From contig DASZOV010000034.1 of assembly GCA_035550595.1 (NCBI GenBank), forward strand, positions 1 through 37,102: DNA of 37,102 nt. Direction: 5' to 3'. Shown one piece after another: positions 7,607-16,012 of this stretch (positions within the stretch are counted from its first letter, which is position 1; each line of letters begins with the position of its first letter). This DNA is from CALFMR01 sp035550595 (GTDB taxonomy: Bacteria; Acidobacteriota; Vicinamibacteria; Vicinamibacterales; SCN-69-37). Both the position numbers and the translations under genes were made by a program. The notes under the pieces are model-generated. The model saw only the letters and a program-made list of their open reading frames with translations, did no database searches and was not told the DNA's origin.

Positions 7607-9751
7607 TCAGGCAACTCCGGCGATGTCGGACGCCGGCCCGAGGCCGAGTCGCCGCATGGCCTTGGCGAGGCCCTGACGCGAGAGTCCCAGCTCTCGCGCC
7701 GCGGCCGACCGTCGTCCTCCATGCCGCTCGAGCGCGGCAGCCACGACGCGACGTTCGCAGCCGACACGCGCGCGGTCGAGCGACACGCTGTCGGTGTCAG
7801 ACGTGGGCGCGGCACGCCCCATCGCCTGATAGACGTCGCGCGCCCCGACACTGCCGCGCGCTGGCGCAGCGACGACGAGCGCCGCGATGACGTTCTGCAG
7901 TTCACGGACGTTGCCCGGCCAGCGGTGATGACAGAGCGCGGCGAGCGCGTTCGGCGTCAGCCGGGCGCGCCGGTCGGCGTCGTGAGCCATCCTGCGCCAG
8001 AACGCCTGCGCGAGAAGCGGCACGTCCTCGACGCGATCGCGAAGGGGCGGCGCCTGCAGGCGCACGACCGCGAGACGAAACAGCAGGTCCTCGCGGAACA
8101 TGCCGCGAGCAACGGCGCGGGCGAGCGGCTGGTTCGTCGCCGCGATGATCCGAACGTCCACTGCGCGTGTGACGTTCTCGCCAACGCGGCGGATTTCTCC
8201 TTCCTGGAGCACGCGGAGCAGCTTCGCCTGCGCACGCGCAGACAGATCGCCGACTTCGTCGAGGAAGAGACTGCCGCCGTGCGCGGCTTCGAACAGTCCC
8301 ACACGTGCCGTGACCGCACCGGTGAAGGCCCCGCGCGTATGACCGAACAGCTCCGCCTCGAACAGCTCGTCCGAGAGCGCCGCGCAGTTGACGGCACGGA
8401 ACGGCCGGTCGCGCCGTGCGCTGAGACGATGGATGGCACGCGCCATGAGCTCTTTGCCCGTGCCGCTCTCCCCTTCCACGAGGACCGGGAACGGTGTGCC
8501 CGCAGCGCGCGCGATCGCCTGTCGGATCGCGGCGATGGCCGGACTACAGCCGAGGATCTCAGGCGCCGCGACCGTCGCCTGCCGCTCGACGGCGAGCACA
8601 TCGCGCCGTGCGCGCAGCGCCGGACCTGCCAACGCGGCCAGGACCGCGAGCGCATCGGACAGTCTCGTCCGGTCGTCGTTTGCGCTCCGCGCGACGATGG
8701 CGCCCACGACCACGCCGGCGTAACGTACCGGAGCCACGGCCCACTCCGAAGCGGCGCGATCACGAACCGCGTCACGCGCTGCGGCGGCTCGCAGATCCGC
8801 CGCGGCTGCAGACGCATTCGGCCACCCCGCACAGGCGACGACCGCGCCATCATCGCCCGCGGTGAATGCGACGCGATCGGCGCCAGCCTCACGCCGCGCC
8901 CAGGCGCAGCCGGCACTGAGCGCCGCGAGGTCGTCTTCCGCCTCGTGGACGAGGTGCAACAGCCCCGGCAGCGTTCGCAGCAAGTGCATGTGTTCGCTCC
9001 CTTCACCCCAGACCGCCAGTCCGGGGAGGTCGTCGTCACAGGGTCTGACGGACGGCGTCGCTCTCGCGCATGGCCCACATGACGCCAATCGCAATCGATC
9101 GCAGACCCGTCGTTCGAGCCGCGTCGCGTCCGCCCAGAGCGCCGCCGGACCGAGCACCACGGCAATACGGGCTGCCGCGCCAACGGCCGACAGCGCCTCG
9201 GCCGTGACCAGCCGCATCCATCGCGCCGTCGACTGTGACCTGTCACGCGCGATTCGTTCGACGTCTCGAGCCGCGGCCTCGACCGTCGTTGAATCGCCAT
9301 CCAGCGCTGCCACGAGCAGCGCGACGACGCACCGTGCGTCAGTCACTTCGACCGAGTCGCAACAACCGACTCTCGTAAGCGCCATCAGCGCGTCGCGATC
9401 GAGACGCGCCCATGCGACGAGTCCACCGAGCAGCACGTCATTCGTCGTCCGCACGCGCCGCGGCACATCCCGCCAGGCCTCGTCGGTTCGTCCCTGCCAC
9501 AGCCTGAGCCATGCGCGTGCGCTCGCGAGGTGCCTCGGTATCCGTCGACGACACAGCATCGCCTCGCCCACGGTGGCGTCGAGGACAGCCGATGCGTGGT
9601 CGAATGCGCCGGCGTCGGTCAGTCGCCGCACCTCGTACGTAATGCGCGACGCGCGTTCCCGCCAGGTTTCGTTCTCACGCGTAGGTGTTTCCTCCGTTCC
9701 CGCGGCGAGCGCCACTCGGACTGTGCGACATCCTGTCCTGCGGGCGGCCAC
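7607..9751 (-). CDS. Sigma-54-dependent enhancer-binding regulator (GAF-AAA-Fis)
   Basis: 714 aa from a GTG at 9751; an in-frame GTG at 9715 is another option. Residues 1-240 are helical and TPR-like; about 250-380 resemble a GAF sensor. The AAA+ domain (about 395-625) has Walker A GESGTGKE (427-434), the sigma-54 contact loop GAFTGA (474-479), Walker B LFLDE (496-500), the strand VRIIAATN and WPGNVRELQN. A Fis-type helix-turn-helix closes the chain (about 668-704, RSAAARELGLSRQGLAKAMRRLGL). It would open sigma-54 promoter complexes by ATP hydrolysis. The reading frame has a stop only four codons upstream of the GTG, while the adjacent frame encodes a plausible N-terminal extension (9675-10364). 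The gene may therefore be the 3' part of a frameshifted, roughly 918-residue protein. Confidence 0.88.
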   Translation of the reverse strand: MAARRTGCRTVRVALAAGTEETPTRENETWRERASRITYEVRRLTDAGAFDHASAVLDATVGEAMLCRRRIPRHLASARAWLRLWQGRTDEAWRDVPRRVRTTNDVLLGGLVAWARLDRDALMALTRVGCCDSVEVTDARCVVALLVAALDGDSTTVEAAARDVERIARDRSQSTARWMRLVTAEALSAVGAAARIAVVLGPAALWADATRLERRVCDRLRLASCGPCARATPSVRPCDDDLPGLAVWGEGSEHMHLLRTLPGLLHLVHEAEDDLAALSAGCAWARREAGADRVAFTAGDDGAVVACAGWPNASAAAADLRAAAARDAVRDRAASEWAVAPVRYAGVVVGAIVARSANDDRTRLSDALAVLAALAGPALRARRDVLAVERQATVAAPEILGCSPAIAAIRQAIARAAGTPFPVLVEGESGTGKELMARAIHRLSARRDRPFRAVNCAALSDELFEAELFGHTRGAFTGAVTARVGLFEAAHGGSLFLDEVGDLSARAQAKLLRVLQEGEIRRVGENVTRAVDVRIIAATNQPLARAVARGMFREDLLFRLAVVRLQAPPLRDRVEDVPLLAQAFWRRMAHDADRRARLTPNALAALCHHRWPGNVRELQNVIAALVVAAPARGSVGARDVYQAMGRAAPTSDTDSVSLDRARVGCERRVVAAALERHGGRRSAAARELGLSRQGLAKAMRRLGLGPASDIAGVA

Positions 9752-10364
9752 TGGGGGCCGTCCCTACATTGGGGACGCCAGCGATCCGCACGTCGAATCG
9801 TGCGCTGCAATCGACCACGAGATGGTGACGCGGCGTGATGGACGCGGCTCGTCGCCATCTCACGGCAGCAGGCGCGCGGTCTCGTTCCCCGTCGACGAGA
9901 AACGCGACGTGACGATGGCTCAGCGCACGTTCGAAGGCCGTCGATACGGACAGCGACGCCCGAAACGGTACGTAACCCATCAGCCGCGCGGCGCGTGCCG
10001 CCATGAACAACACGGCGCCCGCTCGATGCCGCGCTTCGTTTCCGACGTGTACGTATGACTCACCGCGATCCATGGCGCGCTCGAGCGCGTCGGCGATCGT
10101 CGTTGCGGCGTGCCATTCAATCGCACGACGCCGGCGATCCGTCGCGCGCGCCTCGAACCACGCGTCCGTGCCCGTGCGGCCGAAATCGACGAGACGTCCA
10201 CTCCTTCCGTCGTGCCATTCGTCGGCGAGCACGCGTTCCCACGTGGGCCATCGCCAGTCGATATCTCGCAGCACGAGATCCACATGTCGGCCAGTCGCCA
10301 GATCGCGCCATCGTCCATCGACGTCGACGAAGAAGCGATCGCCGACGAACTCGCTGTCCTGCAT
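9675..10364 (-). CDS. Putative N-terminal part of the sigma-54 regulator (split by frameshift)
   Basis: 229 aa from the ATG at 10364. I do not recognise a named family. Residues 1-75 (GDRFFVDVDGRWRDLATG...ERVLADEWHDGRSGRLVDFGR) look like a compact beta-rich or kinase-lobe-like domain. About 100-175 resemble a degenerate P-loop fold: strand YVHV, loop without a lysine, helix AVLFMAARAARLMG, strand YVPFRA and a Walker-B-like VAFLVDGE. After about residue 205 (VPNVGTAP) the sequence becomes Ser/Arg/Gly-rich and out-of-frame in character. Removing one C from the CCCCC run at 9754-9758 would run this frame into the regulator as GTAP-VAARR. It is divergent from aroC, with 94 bases between starts. 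Confidence 0.6.
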   Translation of the reverse strand: MQDSEFVGDRFFVDVDGRWRDLATGRHVDLVLRDIDWRWPTWERVLADEWHDGRSGRLVDFGRTGTDAWFEARATDRRRRAIEWHAATTIADALERAMDRGESYVHVGNEARHRAGAVLFMAARAARLMGYVPFRASLSVSTAFERALSHRHVAFLVDGERDRAPAAVRWRRAASITPRHHLVVDCSARFDVRIAGVPNVGTAPSGRPQDRMSHSPSGARRGNGGNTYA

Positions 10365-10444
10365 GGCATCCGGATGTTGCAAGATGCAGGCCCGATCGGC
10401 GCACCTGCCGCTCGTACCCACGCCGGACGTCGCGCGAGTTTCGA

Positions 10445-10450
10445 TAGAAT
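10445..10450 (+). promoter_or_regulatory. Possible -10 element before aroC
   Basis: TAGAAT lies nine bases before the aroC ATG in the 94-base divergent gap. A start point about seven bases downstream would give a leaderless or near-leaderless mRNA. No matching -35 is seen and there is no Shine-Dalgarno, so this is weak. Confidence 0.3.
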
Positions 10451-10458
10451 GGCCGGCG

Positions 10459-11679
10459 ATGCTTCGATTTCTCACCGCTGGCGAGTCCCACGGCCAGGCG
10501 CTCGTCGTCATCGTCGAAGGCGTGCCGGCAGGTCTTTCGCTCGGCCCCGACGATCTCGCGCCCGACCTCGCGCGGCGGCAGCTCGGCTATGGCCGAGGCC
10601 GGCGCATGGCCATCGAGCGGGACAAGGCCGAGATTCTCACGGGCGTGCGCCACGGCGAGACGCTCGGCAGCCCCATCGCGCTCGAAATCCGCAACAAGGA
10701 CTGGGTGAACTGGCAGCACACGATGAGCGTCGAGGCCAACCCGGCCGAGTCGCTTCCGGGCGCGCGCCGCGCGGCGGTCACACGCCCCCGGCCCGGCCAC
10801 GCCGATCTGTCCGCTGGCCTCAAGTACGCGCGCGAAGATCTGCGCGACATTCTCGAACGCGCGAGCGCCCGTGAGACGGCCGCGCGCGTGGCCGCCGGCG
10901 CCGTCGCACGTGCCTTGCTCCGCCGCGTGGGTATCCAGGTCGCAAGCCATGTCGTACGGATCGGCAGCGCGGCCATTCCCGACCCGCTCGCGATCAGCTT
11001 CGACCGCATCAAGGCACTCTCTCTAGAAGACGATGTGCGGTGCGTTGATGAGGAGACGGGAAAAGCAATGCGCGCCGTCATCGACGCGGCGAAGGAAGCC
11101 GGCGACACGGTCGGCGGCGTGTTCGAAGTCGTCGCGCACGACGTGCCGCCCGGGCTCGGCAGCCACGTGCAGTGGGATCGCAAGCTGGACGGCCGACTCG
11201 CGCAGGCCCTCATGTCCATTCCCGCCATCAAGGCGGTCGGCATCGGTCGCGCGGCTGATGTGGGCACGCTGCCTGGGTCGCAGGTCCACGACGAGATTCT
11301 CGGCGACGCGGGCAGCGGCACGGGGACCGTGCCCGGCGTCGCGCGTCCGACCAACAACGCGGGCGGCCTCGAAGGCGGCGTGACCAACGGCGAAGACGTT
11401 CGCGTCACGGTGTGGATGAAGCCGATCTCGACGCTGATGAAGCCGCTGCGGTCGATCGATCTCACGACCATGCAGGACGCGCCCGCCGCGATCGAGCGCA
11501 GCGACGTCTGCGCCGTGCCGGCCGCCGCCGTGGTCGGCGAAGCGATGGTCGCGCTCGTCCTCGCCGATGCGATCCTCGAGAAGTTCGGTGGCGACACGAT
11601 GGACGAGATCGACGCGGCCTGCCGGCACTATGCGGCCGCGCTTCGGACGCGCCTCGCGGTGCGGTCCGAGCCGGTCTGA
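10459..11679 (+). CDS. aroC: Chorismate synthase
   Basis: 406 aa. Converts 5-enolpyruvylshikimate-3-phosphate to chorismate with reduced FMN, the last common step to aromatic amino acids, folates and quinones, in the cytoplasm. I take the ATG at 10459 because MLRFLTAGESHG is the family N-terminus (GESHG signature); earlier in-frame codons overlap the divergent gene. Further signatures are GYGRGRRM near 45, ARETAARVAAGA near 135-150, the RPTNNAGGLEGGVTNGE block near 295-312 and the C-terminal RSDVCAVPAAAVVGEAM. Length is normal. The stop shares one base with the def start (TGATG), so aroC opens a long overlapping operon. Confidence 0.97.
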   Translation: MLRFLTAGESHGQALVVIVEGVPAGLSLGPDDLAPDLARRQLGYGRGRRMAIERDKAEILTGVRHGETLGSPIALEIRNKDWVNWQHTMSVEANPAESLPGARRAAVTRPRPGHADLSAGLKYAREDLRDILERASARETAARVAAGAVARALLRRVGIQVASHVVRIGSAAIPDPLAISFDRIKALSLEDDVRCVDEETGKAMRAVIDAAKEAGDTVGGVFEVVAHDVPPGLGSHVQWDRKLDGRLAQALMSIPAIKAVGIGRAADVGTLPGSQVHDEILGDAGSGTGTVPGVARPTNNAGGLEGGVTNGEDVRVTVWMKPISTLMKPLRSIDLTTMQDAPAAIERSDVCAVPAAAVVGEAMVALVLADAILEKFGGDTMDEIDAACRHYAAALRTRLAVRSEPV

Positions 11680-12188
11680 TGCTGCGCGCGATCGTTCGCT
11701 ACGGCCGCCCGAGCCTCCAGGCGCCGGCCGAGCCGGTTGGCGAGATCACCGATGAGATCCAACGTCTCGTCGACGACATGATCGACACGATGTACGCCGC
11801 GCCGGGCATCGGCCTGGCGGCGCCGCAAGTCGGCGTCGCATTGCGCGTGTGCGTCATCGATCTGAGCGTCGGCAAGCGCGGCGGCGAGCTCATCACGCTC
11901 ATCAACCCGGAATTCGTCGAACGCGACGGCATGCAGCTCGAGGACGAAGGCTGCCTCAGCCTGCCCGGCTTCACCGCCACCGTTCCCCGCCCTTCGCGTG
12001 TCGTCGTCCGCGGACGCGATCGGCACGGCGCGCCACGGACGGTCGAAGGCACGGGTCTGCTCGCGCGCGCGCTCCAGCACGAGATCGATCATCTCGACGG
12101 GAAGTTGTTCATCGATCGGCTGCGCGGCCTCAAGCGCGACATGATCGTGCGCAAGGTCCGGAAGCTCGAACGCGCCGGACGCTGGTGA
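11679..12188 (+). CDS. def: Peptide deformylase
   Basis: 169 aa. Removes the N-formyl group from nascent polypeptides. All three family motifs are present: GIGLAAPQ (43-50), EGCLS (90-94, metal ligand Cys92) and HEIDH (134-138, metal ligands His134 and His138, catalytic Glu135). Start ATG at 11679 overlaps the aroC stop by one base, and the stop overlaps the fmt start by one base. The def-fmt pair is a widespread operon, since the products act on opposite ends of the formylation cycle. Confidence 0.97.
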   Translation: MLRAIVRYGRPSLQAPAEPVGEITDEIQRLVDDMIDTMYAAPGIGLAAPQVGVALRVCVIDLSVGKRGGELITLINPEFVERDGMQLEDEGCLSLPGFTATVPRPSRVVVRGRDRHGAPRTVEGTGLLARALQHEIDHLDGKLFIDRLRGLKRDMIVRKVRKLERAGRW

Positions 12189-13144
12189 TGGGCCTGTCGG
12201 TCGCCTTCTTCGGCACGCCCGCGTTCGCCGTCCCCACGCTCGACGCGCTCCATCGCTCCGCGCACCGCGTCGCGGTGGTCGTCACCCAACCGGATCGTCC
12301 GCGCGCGCGCGGACAGCGCGTCACGCCGAGTCCCGTCAAAGCGTACGCGGAGGCGCACGGTCTGCCCGTCCTGCAACCAACTCGTCTGCGTGATGACGAC
12401 GTGATGGGCGCGCTGGAGGCGACGGGCGCCGAGATCGGCGTCGTGGCCGCGTATGGAAAGATCCTGCCGCAGCGACTGCTCGACTGGCCGTCGCGTGGGT
12501 TGATCAACGTTCATGCCTCGCTGTTGCCGCGCTGGCGCGGAGCTGCACCCATTCATCGCGCGGTGATCGCGGGCGATGCGGTCACCGGCGTGACGATCAT
12601 GCGCGTCGTCGCGGCGCTCGATGCGGGGCCGATGATCGATCGCGTCCAGACGCCCATCGGGCCAGATGAGACGAGCGACGCGATCGAAGGACGGCTGGCG
12701 ACACTCGGCGCCGAGCTGCTCGTCAAGGTAATGGATCGGCTCGCGCTCGGTCCCGTCGAGGAGACACCGCAGGACGATGCGCTCGCGACGTACGCGGTGC
12801 GACTGGAGCGGCGCGAGAGCCAGGTCGATTGGGCACGACCGGCGGTCGACATCCACAACCAGATTCGGGGCCTGCAGCCCTGGCCGCTCGCGGCGGTGCT
12901 CTTTCATGGCCGGCGTGTGCTGCTGCGGCAGTCACAGGTCGTGCATGACCAAGTGCTCGACGTCGAGCCGGGCGTCGTCTCACACGTCGAGCCGGACGCG
13001 ATCGAAGTTGCCGCGCAACCGGGCGCGGTGCGAATTCTCAGGCTCCAAGCCGAAGGGCGACCCGCAGTCGACGCGCGCGCGTTTTTGAACGGACATCCCG
13101 TGCGCGTGGGCGACCGGTTCGACCCGCTGCCCGACGCGCGATGA
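12188..13144 (+). CDS. fmt: Methionyl-tRNA formyltransferase
   Basis: 318 aa. Transfers formyl from 10-formyl-tetrahydrofolate to Met-tRNA(fMet). The N-terminal Rossmann-like domain has FFGTPAFAVPTLDAL, VVTQPDRPRARGQ, and the folate/catalytic block NVHASLLPRWRGAAPIHRA near residues 109-127, which contains the Asn and His of the active site; ALDAGPMI follows. The C-terminal half (about 205-318) is the tRNA-binding OB-like domain with IRGLQPWPLA. Length is normal. Coupled to def (TGATG) and rsmB (ATGA). Confidence 0.97.
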   Translation: MGLSVAFFGTPAFAVPTLDALHRSAHRVAVVVTQPDRPRARGQRVTPSPVKAYAEAHGLPVLQPTRLRDDDVMGALEATGAEIGVVAAYGKILPQRLLDWPSRGLINVHASLLPRWRGAAPIHRAVIAGDAVTGVTIMRVVAALDAGPMIDRVQTPIGPDETSDAIEGRLATLGAELLVKVMDRLALGPVEETPQDDALATYAVRLERRESQVDWARPAVDIHNQIRGLQPWPLAAVLFHGRRVLLRQSQVVHDQVLDVEPGVVSHVEPDAIEVAAQPGAVRILRLQAEGRPAVDARAFLNGHPVRVGDRFDPLPDAR

Positions 13145-14556
13145 CGCCCGCGCGGCTCGCGGCCGGCCGCGTTCTCATGGCCGTCGCGCGTGATGGAGCG
13201 ACTCTCGCCAGTCAGCTCGACGAAGCACGCGGCGGCATCGACGACCGCCGCGATCGCGCGCTCGCGGGCGAGCTCGCTGCGGGGACCCTGCGATGGCAGA
13301 AGGCCCTCGATGCCTGGATCTCGCACGCGGCCCAGCGCGCGGCGTCCAGTCTCGACCTTCCGATCCTCATCACGCTGCGGCTGGCGGCATATCAGATCCA
13401 TCATCTCGACCGTGTGCCCGTCCACGCGGTCGTCCACGAGTCAGTCGATCTTGTGCGCGCGCTCGGCGCGCCGCGCGCGGCGGGACTCGTCAACGCCGTG
13501 GCCCGGCGTCTCGCGCGCGAGGCGTCCGAATCGCATCTCCCGCGGCGACCGGCGGCCGATGCGTCACGCGCGGCTCAACTCTCGTACTTGTCGACGACCT
13601 TGTCACATCCGGCGTGGCTCGTCGGACGCTGGCTCGATCGCTACGGCTTCGAGGCGACCGAGGCATGGTGCCGCTTCAACAATCAGCCGCCGGACGTGAC
13701 CATCCGATCGATCGGCCGCCTCACCTACGCGGAACTGACGTCGCGGCTGTCCGCAGAAGAAATCCCGTGGACGCCGGCGTCGTTCGTCGATGACGCGATC
13801 CGTCTGCCGCCAGGTGCGCTGGGCCGTTTGTCGGCGGCACTGACCGCGGAGATCTACGTCCAGGACGAAGGCGCGCAGATCATCGCGCGTCTCGCCAACG
13901 CCGCCCCCGGCGAGCGCGTGCTCGACGCGTGCGCGGCGCCGGGGGGCAAGACGCTCGTCATGGCTACGGACATGACGCGCCTCCTCCGCCAAGGCTTCGG
14001 AGGCCAGGGCGAAACGGGCGCTTGCACTGATCGTCGACCCGGGACGCTGCTCGTCGCCGCCGATCGCCGCCCCGCACGGGTGGCGCTGCTCTCGACGATC
14101 GTCGCTCGCGCCAACCATCCCGCCGTTGTGGTCGCGCTCGACACGGCCGCGTCGTTGCCGTTCGGTCCTGTCTTCGACGGCGTGCTGCTCGACGCGCCGT
14201 GCTCGGGCCTCGGCACACTGCGACGCGATCCGGATCTGAAGTGGATACGGCAGGCGTCGGATCTCCCCGCGTTCGCCGCGGCCGAGTCGCGCATGCTGAC
14301 CGTGGCCGCCGACGCGGTGCGTCCCGGTGGCCGGCTCGTCTATGCCACCTGCTCGAGCGAGCCGGACGAAAACACGGCGGTCGTCGAGGCCTTCCTCGCC
14401 ACGCGATCGGACTTCGCCCGGCTCCCCGCGAGCGCACCACGACCGCGAGTGTCGCCCTCGCTCCTCGACGCCGACGGCGCCGTCATCACGTCGCCGCCCG
14501 TCCACGGGCTCGACGCCTACTTCGGCGTCGTCTTGGTCCGCCGACCGGCCGCGTAG
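13141..14556 (+). CDS. rsmB: 16S rRNA (cytosine-967-C5)-methyltransferase, with an inserted segment
   Basis: 471 aa; E. coli RsmB has about 430. Residues 1-140 are the NusB-like RNA-binding domain (RLAAYQIHHLDRVPVHAVVHESVDL). The SAM-dependent methyltransferase domain has DACAAPGGKT (motif I), LLDAPCSGLGTLRRDPDLKW (motif IV with the release Cys) and YATCSSEPDEN (motif VI with the nucleophile Cys). Between GGKT and the next strand (LLVAADRRPARV) there are about 31 residues where about 12 are usual. The extra part contains RLLRQGFGGQG, encoded by a palindromic DNA segment. The insert is in frame, and all catalytic motifs remain. The start overlaps the fmt stop by four bases. Confidence 0.93.
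   Translation: MTPARLAAGRVLMAVARDGATLASQLDEARGGIDDRRDRALAGELAAGTLRWQKALDAWISHAAQRAASSLDLPILITLRLAAYQIHHLDRVPVHAVVHESVDLVRALGAPRAAGLVNAVARRLAREASESHLPRRPAADASRAAQLSYLSTTLSHPAWLVGRWLDRYGFEATEAWCRFNNQPPDVTIRSIGRLTYAELTSRLSAEEIPWTPASFVDDAIRLPPGALGRLSAALTAEIYVQDEGAQIIARLANAAPGERVLDACAAPGGKTLVMATDMTRLLRQGFGGQGETGACTDRRPGTLLVAADRRPARVALLSTIVARANHPAVVVALDTAASLPFGPVFDGVLLDAPCSGLGTLRRDPDLKWIRQASDLPAFAAAESRMLTVAADAVRPGGRLVYATCSSEPDENTAVVEAFLATRSDFARLPASAPRPRVSPSLLDADGAVITSPPVHGLDAYFGVVLVRRPAA
13983..14003. repeat. Palindromic insert inside rsmB
   Basis: CCTCCG, a 9-base loop, CGGAGG: an exact 6-bp inverted repeat that forms the core of the extra segment in rsmB. It encodes LRQGFGGQ, which is unrelated to the methyltransferase family at this position. 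It resembles coding palindromic elements that insert in frame in surface loops of proteins. No second copy is evident in this window, so membership of a dispersed family is inferred. Confidence 0.5.
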
Positions 14557-14562
14557 TACACT
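14533..14562 (+). promoter_or_regulatory. Possible internal promoter before the PASTA gene
   Basis: TTGGTC at 14533-14538 and TACACT at 14557-14562 are 18 bases apart and lie just ahead of the PASTA gene ATG at 14574. This is the only junction in the aroC-epimerase run with a real gap (17 bases). A start near 14569 would give an almost leaderless transcript. Consensus match only. Confidence 0.3.
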
Positions 14563-14573
14563 TTTTCGGATTA

Positions 14574-15341
14574 ATGCCCGCCCCGAGGCCCACGCCAAGC
14601 TCCTCCGCCAAGTTCGTGAGCCATCCGTTGCGCGCGCGCGTGTGGACGGCTGGTCGTCTGATCGTTCTCGTCGGCGCCCTGGGGCTCACCTTCGGCCTAT
14701 TCTTCTTCACCGCCATGCGCGTGGCCATCCACGCCCGTGAAGTGCACGTGCCCGACATCCACGGCTTGTCGGTCGCGGATGCGACGGCCGCGCTCGCCGA
14801 CGTCGGCCTCGTCCTCAAGGTCGACGCGCGCCATGCCGACCCGAAAGTGCCGGCCGATCACGTCGTCTCCCAGGAGCCGGCGCCGAACACCGTGCTGCGG
14901 CGCGACCGATCGGTCGGCGTGCGTGTGAGCGAGGGCCAGCGCGATCCTGTCGTGCCGGACCTCGTCGGCCAGCCGGAACGGACGGCCGACATCGTGCTCG
15001 CGCAGGATCAGATTCAAATCGCCAATCGCGCCGAGATCGGCACCGCGCGCTACCCGGCCGGCGTCGTGGTCGCGCAGGATCCCGCGGCGCAGGATCGATC
15101 CGCGCGCGTCAGCCTGCTCGTCAATCGCGGCGAAGGCGGCGTCACGTTCGTGATGCCGGACGTCATCGGCACGCTCGGGCTGCGGACGGTCGACATCCTG
15201 CGCCGGCGCGGCTTTCGCGTCTCGGTCACCGCCGAAGTGCCCTACCCGGGTCTCCCGCCCGGCGTCATCGTGCGGCAGACGCCGCAGGCCGGCTTCCAGA
15301 TCGGCTACGGCGATCCCGTGCAACTGGAGATCAGCCGATGA
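14574..15341 (+). CDS. Membrane-anchored three-PASTA-domain protein
   Basis: 255 aa. A short basic N-terminus is followed by one transmembrane helix at about residues 27-47 (GRLIVLVGALGLTFGLFFF) and three PASTA modules outside the membrane, at about 57-120, 125-185 and 192-254. Each carries the xVPDxxG..xxxA marks: HVPDIHGLSVADA, VVPDLVGQPERTA and VMPDVIGTLGLRT. PASTA domains bind peptidoglycan fragments and are usually part of PknB-type kinases or PBPs. Here no kinase or transpeptidase domain is attached, so it may sense or bind the wall alone. The stop overlaps the rpe start by four bases. Confidence 0.9.
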   Translation: MPAPRPTPSSSAKFVSHPLRARVWTAGRLIVLVGALGLTFGLFFFTAMRVAIHAREVHVPDIHGLSVADATAALADVGLVLKVDARHADPKVPADHVVSQEPAPNTVLRRDRSVGVRVSEGQRDPVVPDLVGQPERTADIVLAQDQIQIANRAEIGTARYPAGVVVAQDPAAQDRSARVSLLVNRGEGGVTFVMPDVIGTLGLRTVDILRRRGFRVSVTAEVPYPGLPPGVIVRQTPQAGFQIGYGDPVQLEISR

Positions 15342-16012
15342 GCGTGCGACTCGCGCCGTCGATCCTCGCGTCCGACTTTGGCCATCTCGCCGACGCCGTC
15401 CATCAGGTCGAAGTCGGCGGCGCCGATCTCATTCACGTGGACGTGATGGACGGTCATTTCGTCCCGAACCTCACGCTTGGCCCGGCCGTCACGGCCGCCG
15501 TCAAGCGCGCGACGTCGCTGCCGCTCGACGTCCATCTGATGATCGAGGATCCGGATCGCTATCTCGACGCGTTCGTCGAAGCCGGCGCCGCGATGATCTC
15601 GGTCCACGTCGAAGTGTTGCCGCACCTGCACCGGACGCTGACGCGGATCCGCGAGCTCGGCGTCAAGGCCGGCGCGGCGATCAATCCGTCGACGCCGGTC
15701 GCCGCGATCGGCGAGGTCGTCGATCGGCTCGATCACGTGCTCGTCATGTCGGTCAATCCGGGCTTCAGCGGCCAAACGTTCATCCCGCACACGCTCGACA
15801 AGATCCGCGAGGTCCGCGCGCTTCTCGACGCAGGCGGCAGTCGTGCCGCGATCGAGGTCGATGGCGGCATCGAGATCGACAACGCCGCGTCCATCGTCGC
15901 GGCCGGGGCCTCGATCCTCGTTGCCGGGTCGTCCATCTTCGGCACGTCCGATCCCGCCGAGGCGACGCGGGCGCTGCGGCGCGCGGCCGAGGGCCGGCCT
16001 CGCCAGTCATGA
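15338..16012 (+). CDS. rpe: Ribulose-phosphate 3-epimerase
   Basis: 224 aa TIM barrel interconverting ribulose-5-phosphate and xylulose-5-phosphate in the pentose phosphate pathway. Marks in order: SILASDFGHL, metal-ligand strand LIHVDVMDGHFVPNLTLGP (His and Asp), DVHLMIEDPDRY, INPSTPV, VLVMSVNPGFSGQTFI, the second catalytic Asp in IEVDGGI, and the phosphate-binding VAGSSIFG. Length is normal. Four-base overlaps on both sides couple it to the PASTA gene and the thioesterase. Confidence 0.97.
   Translation: MSVRLAPSILASDFGHLADAVHQVEVGGADLIHVDVMDGHFVPNLTLGPAVTAAVKRATSLPLDVHLMIEDPDRYLDAFVEAGAAMISVHVEVLPHLHRTLTRIRELGVKAGAAINPSTPVAAIGEVVDRLDHVLVMSVNPGFSGQTFIPHTLDKIREVRALLDAGGSRAAIEVDGGIEIDNAASIVAAGASILVAGSSIFGTSDPAEATRALRRAAEGRPRQS

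Noticed and set aside
7568..9082. 504-codon plus-strand frame opposite the sigma-54 regulator
   Set aside because: Antisense of intact AAA+ motifs; no protein-like pattern.
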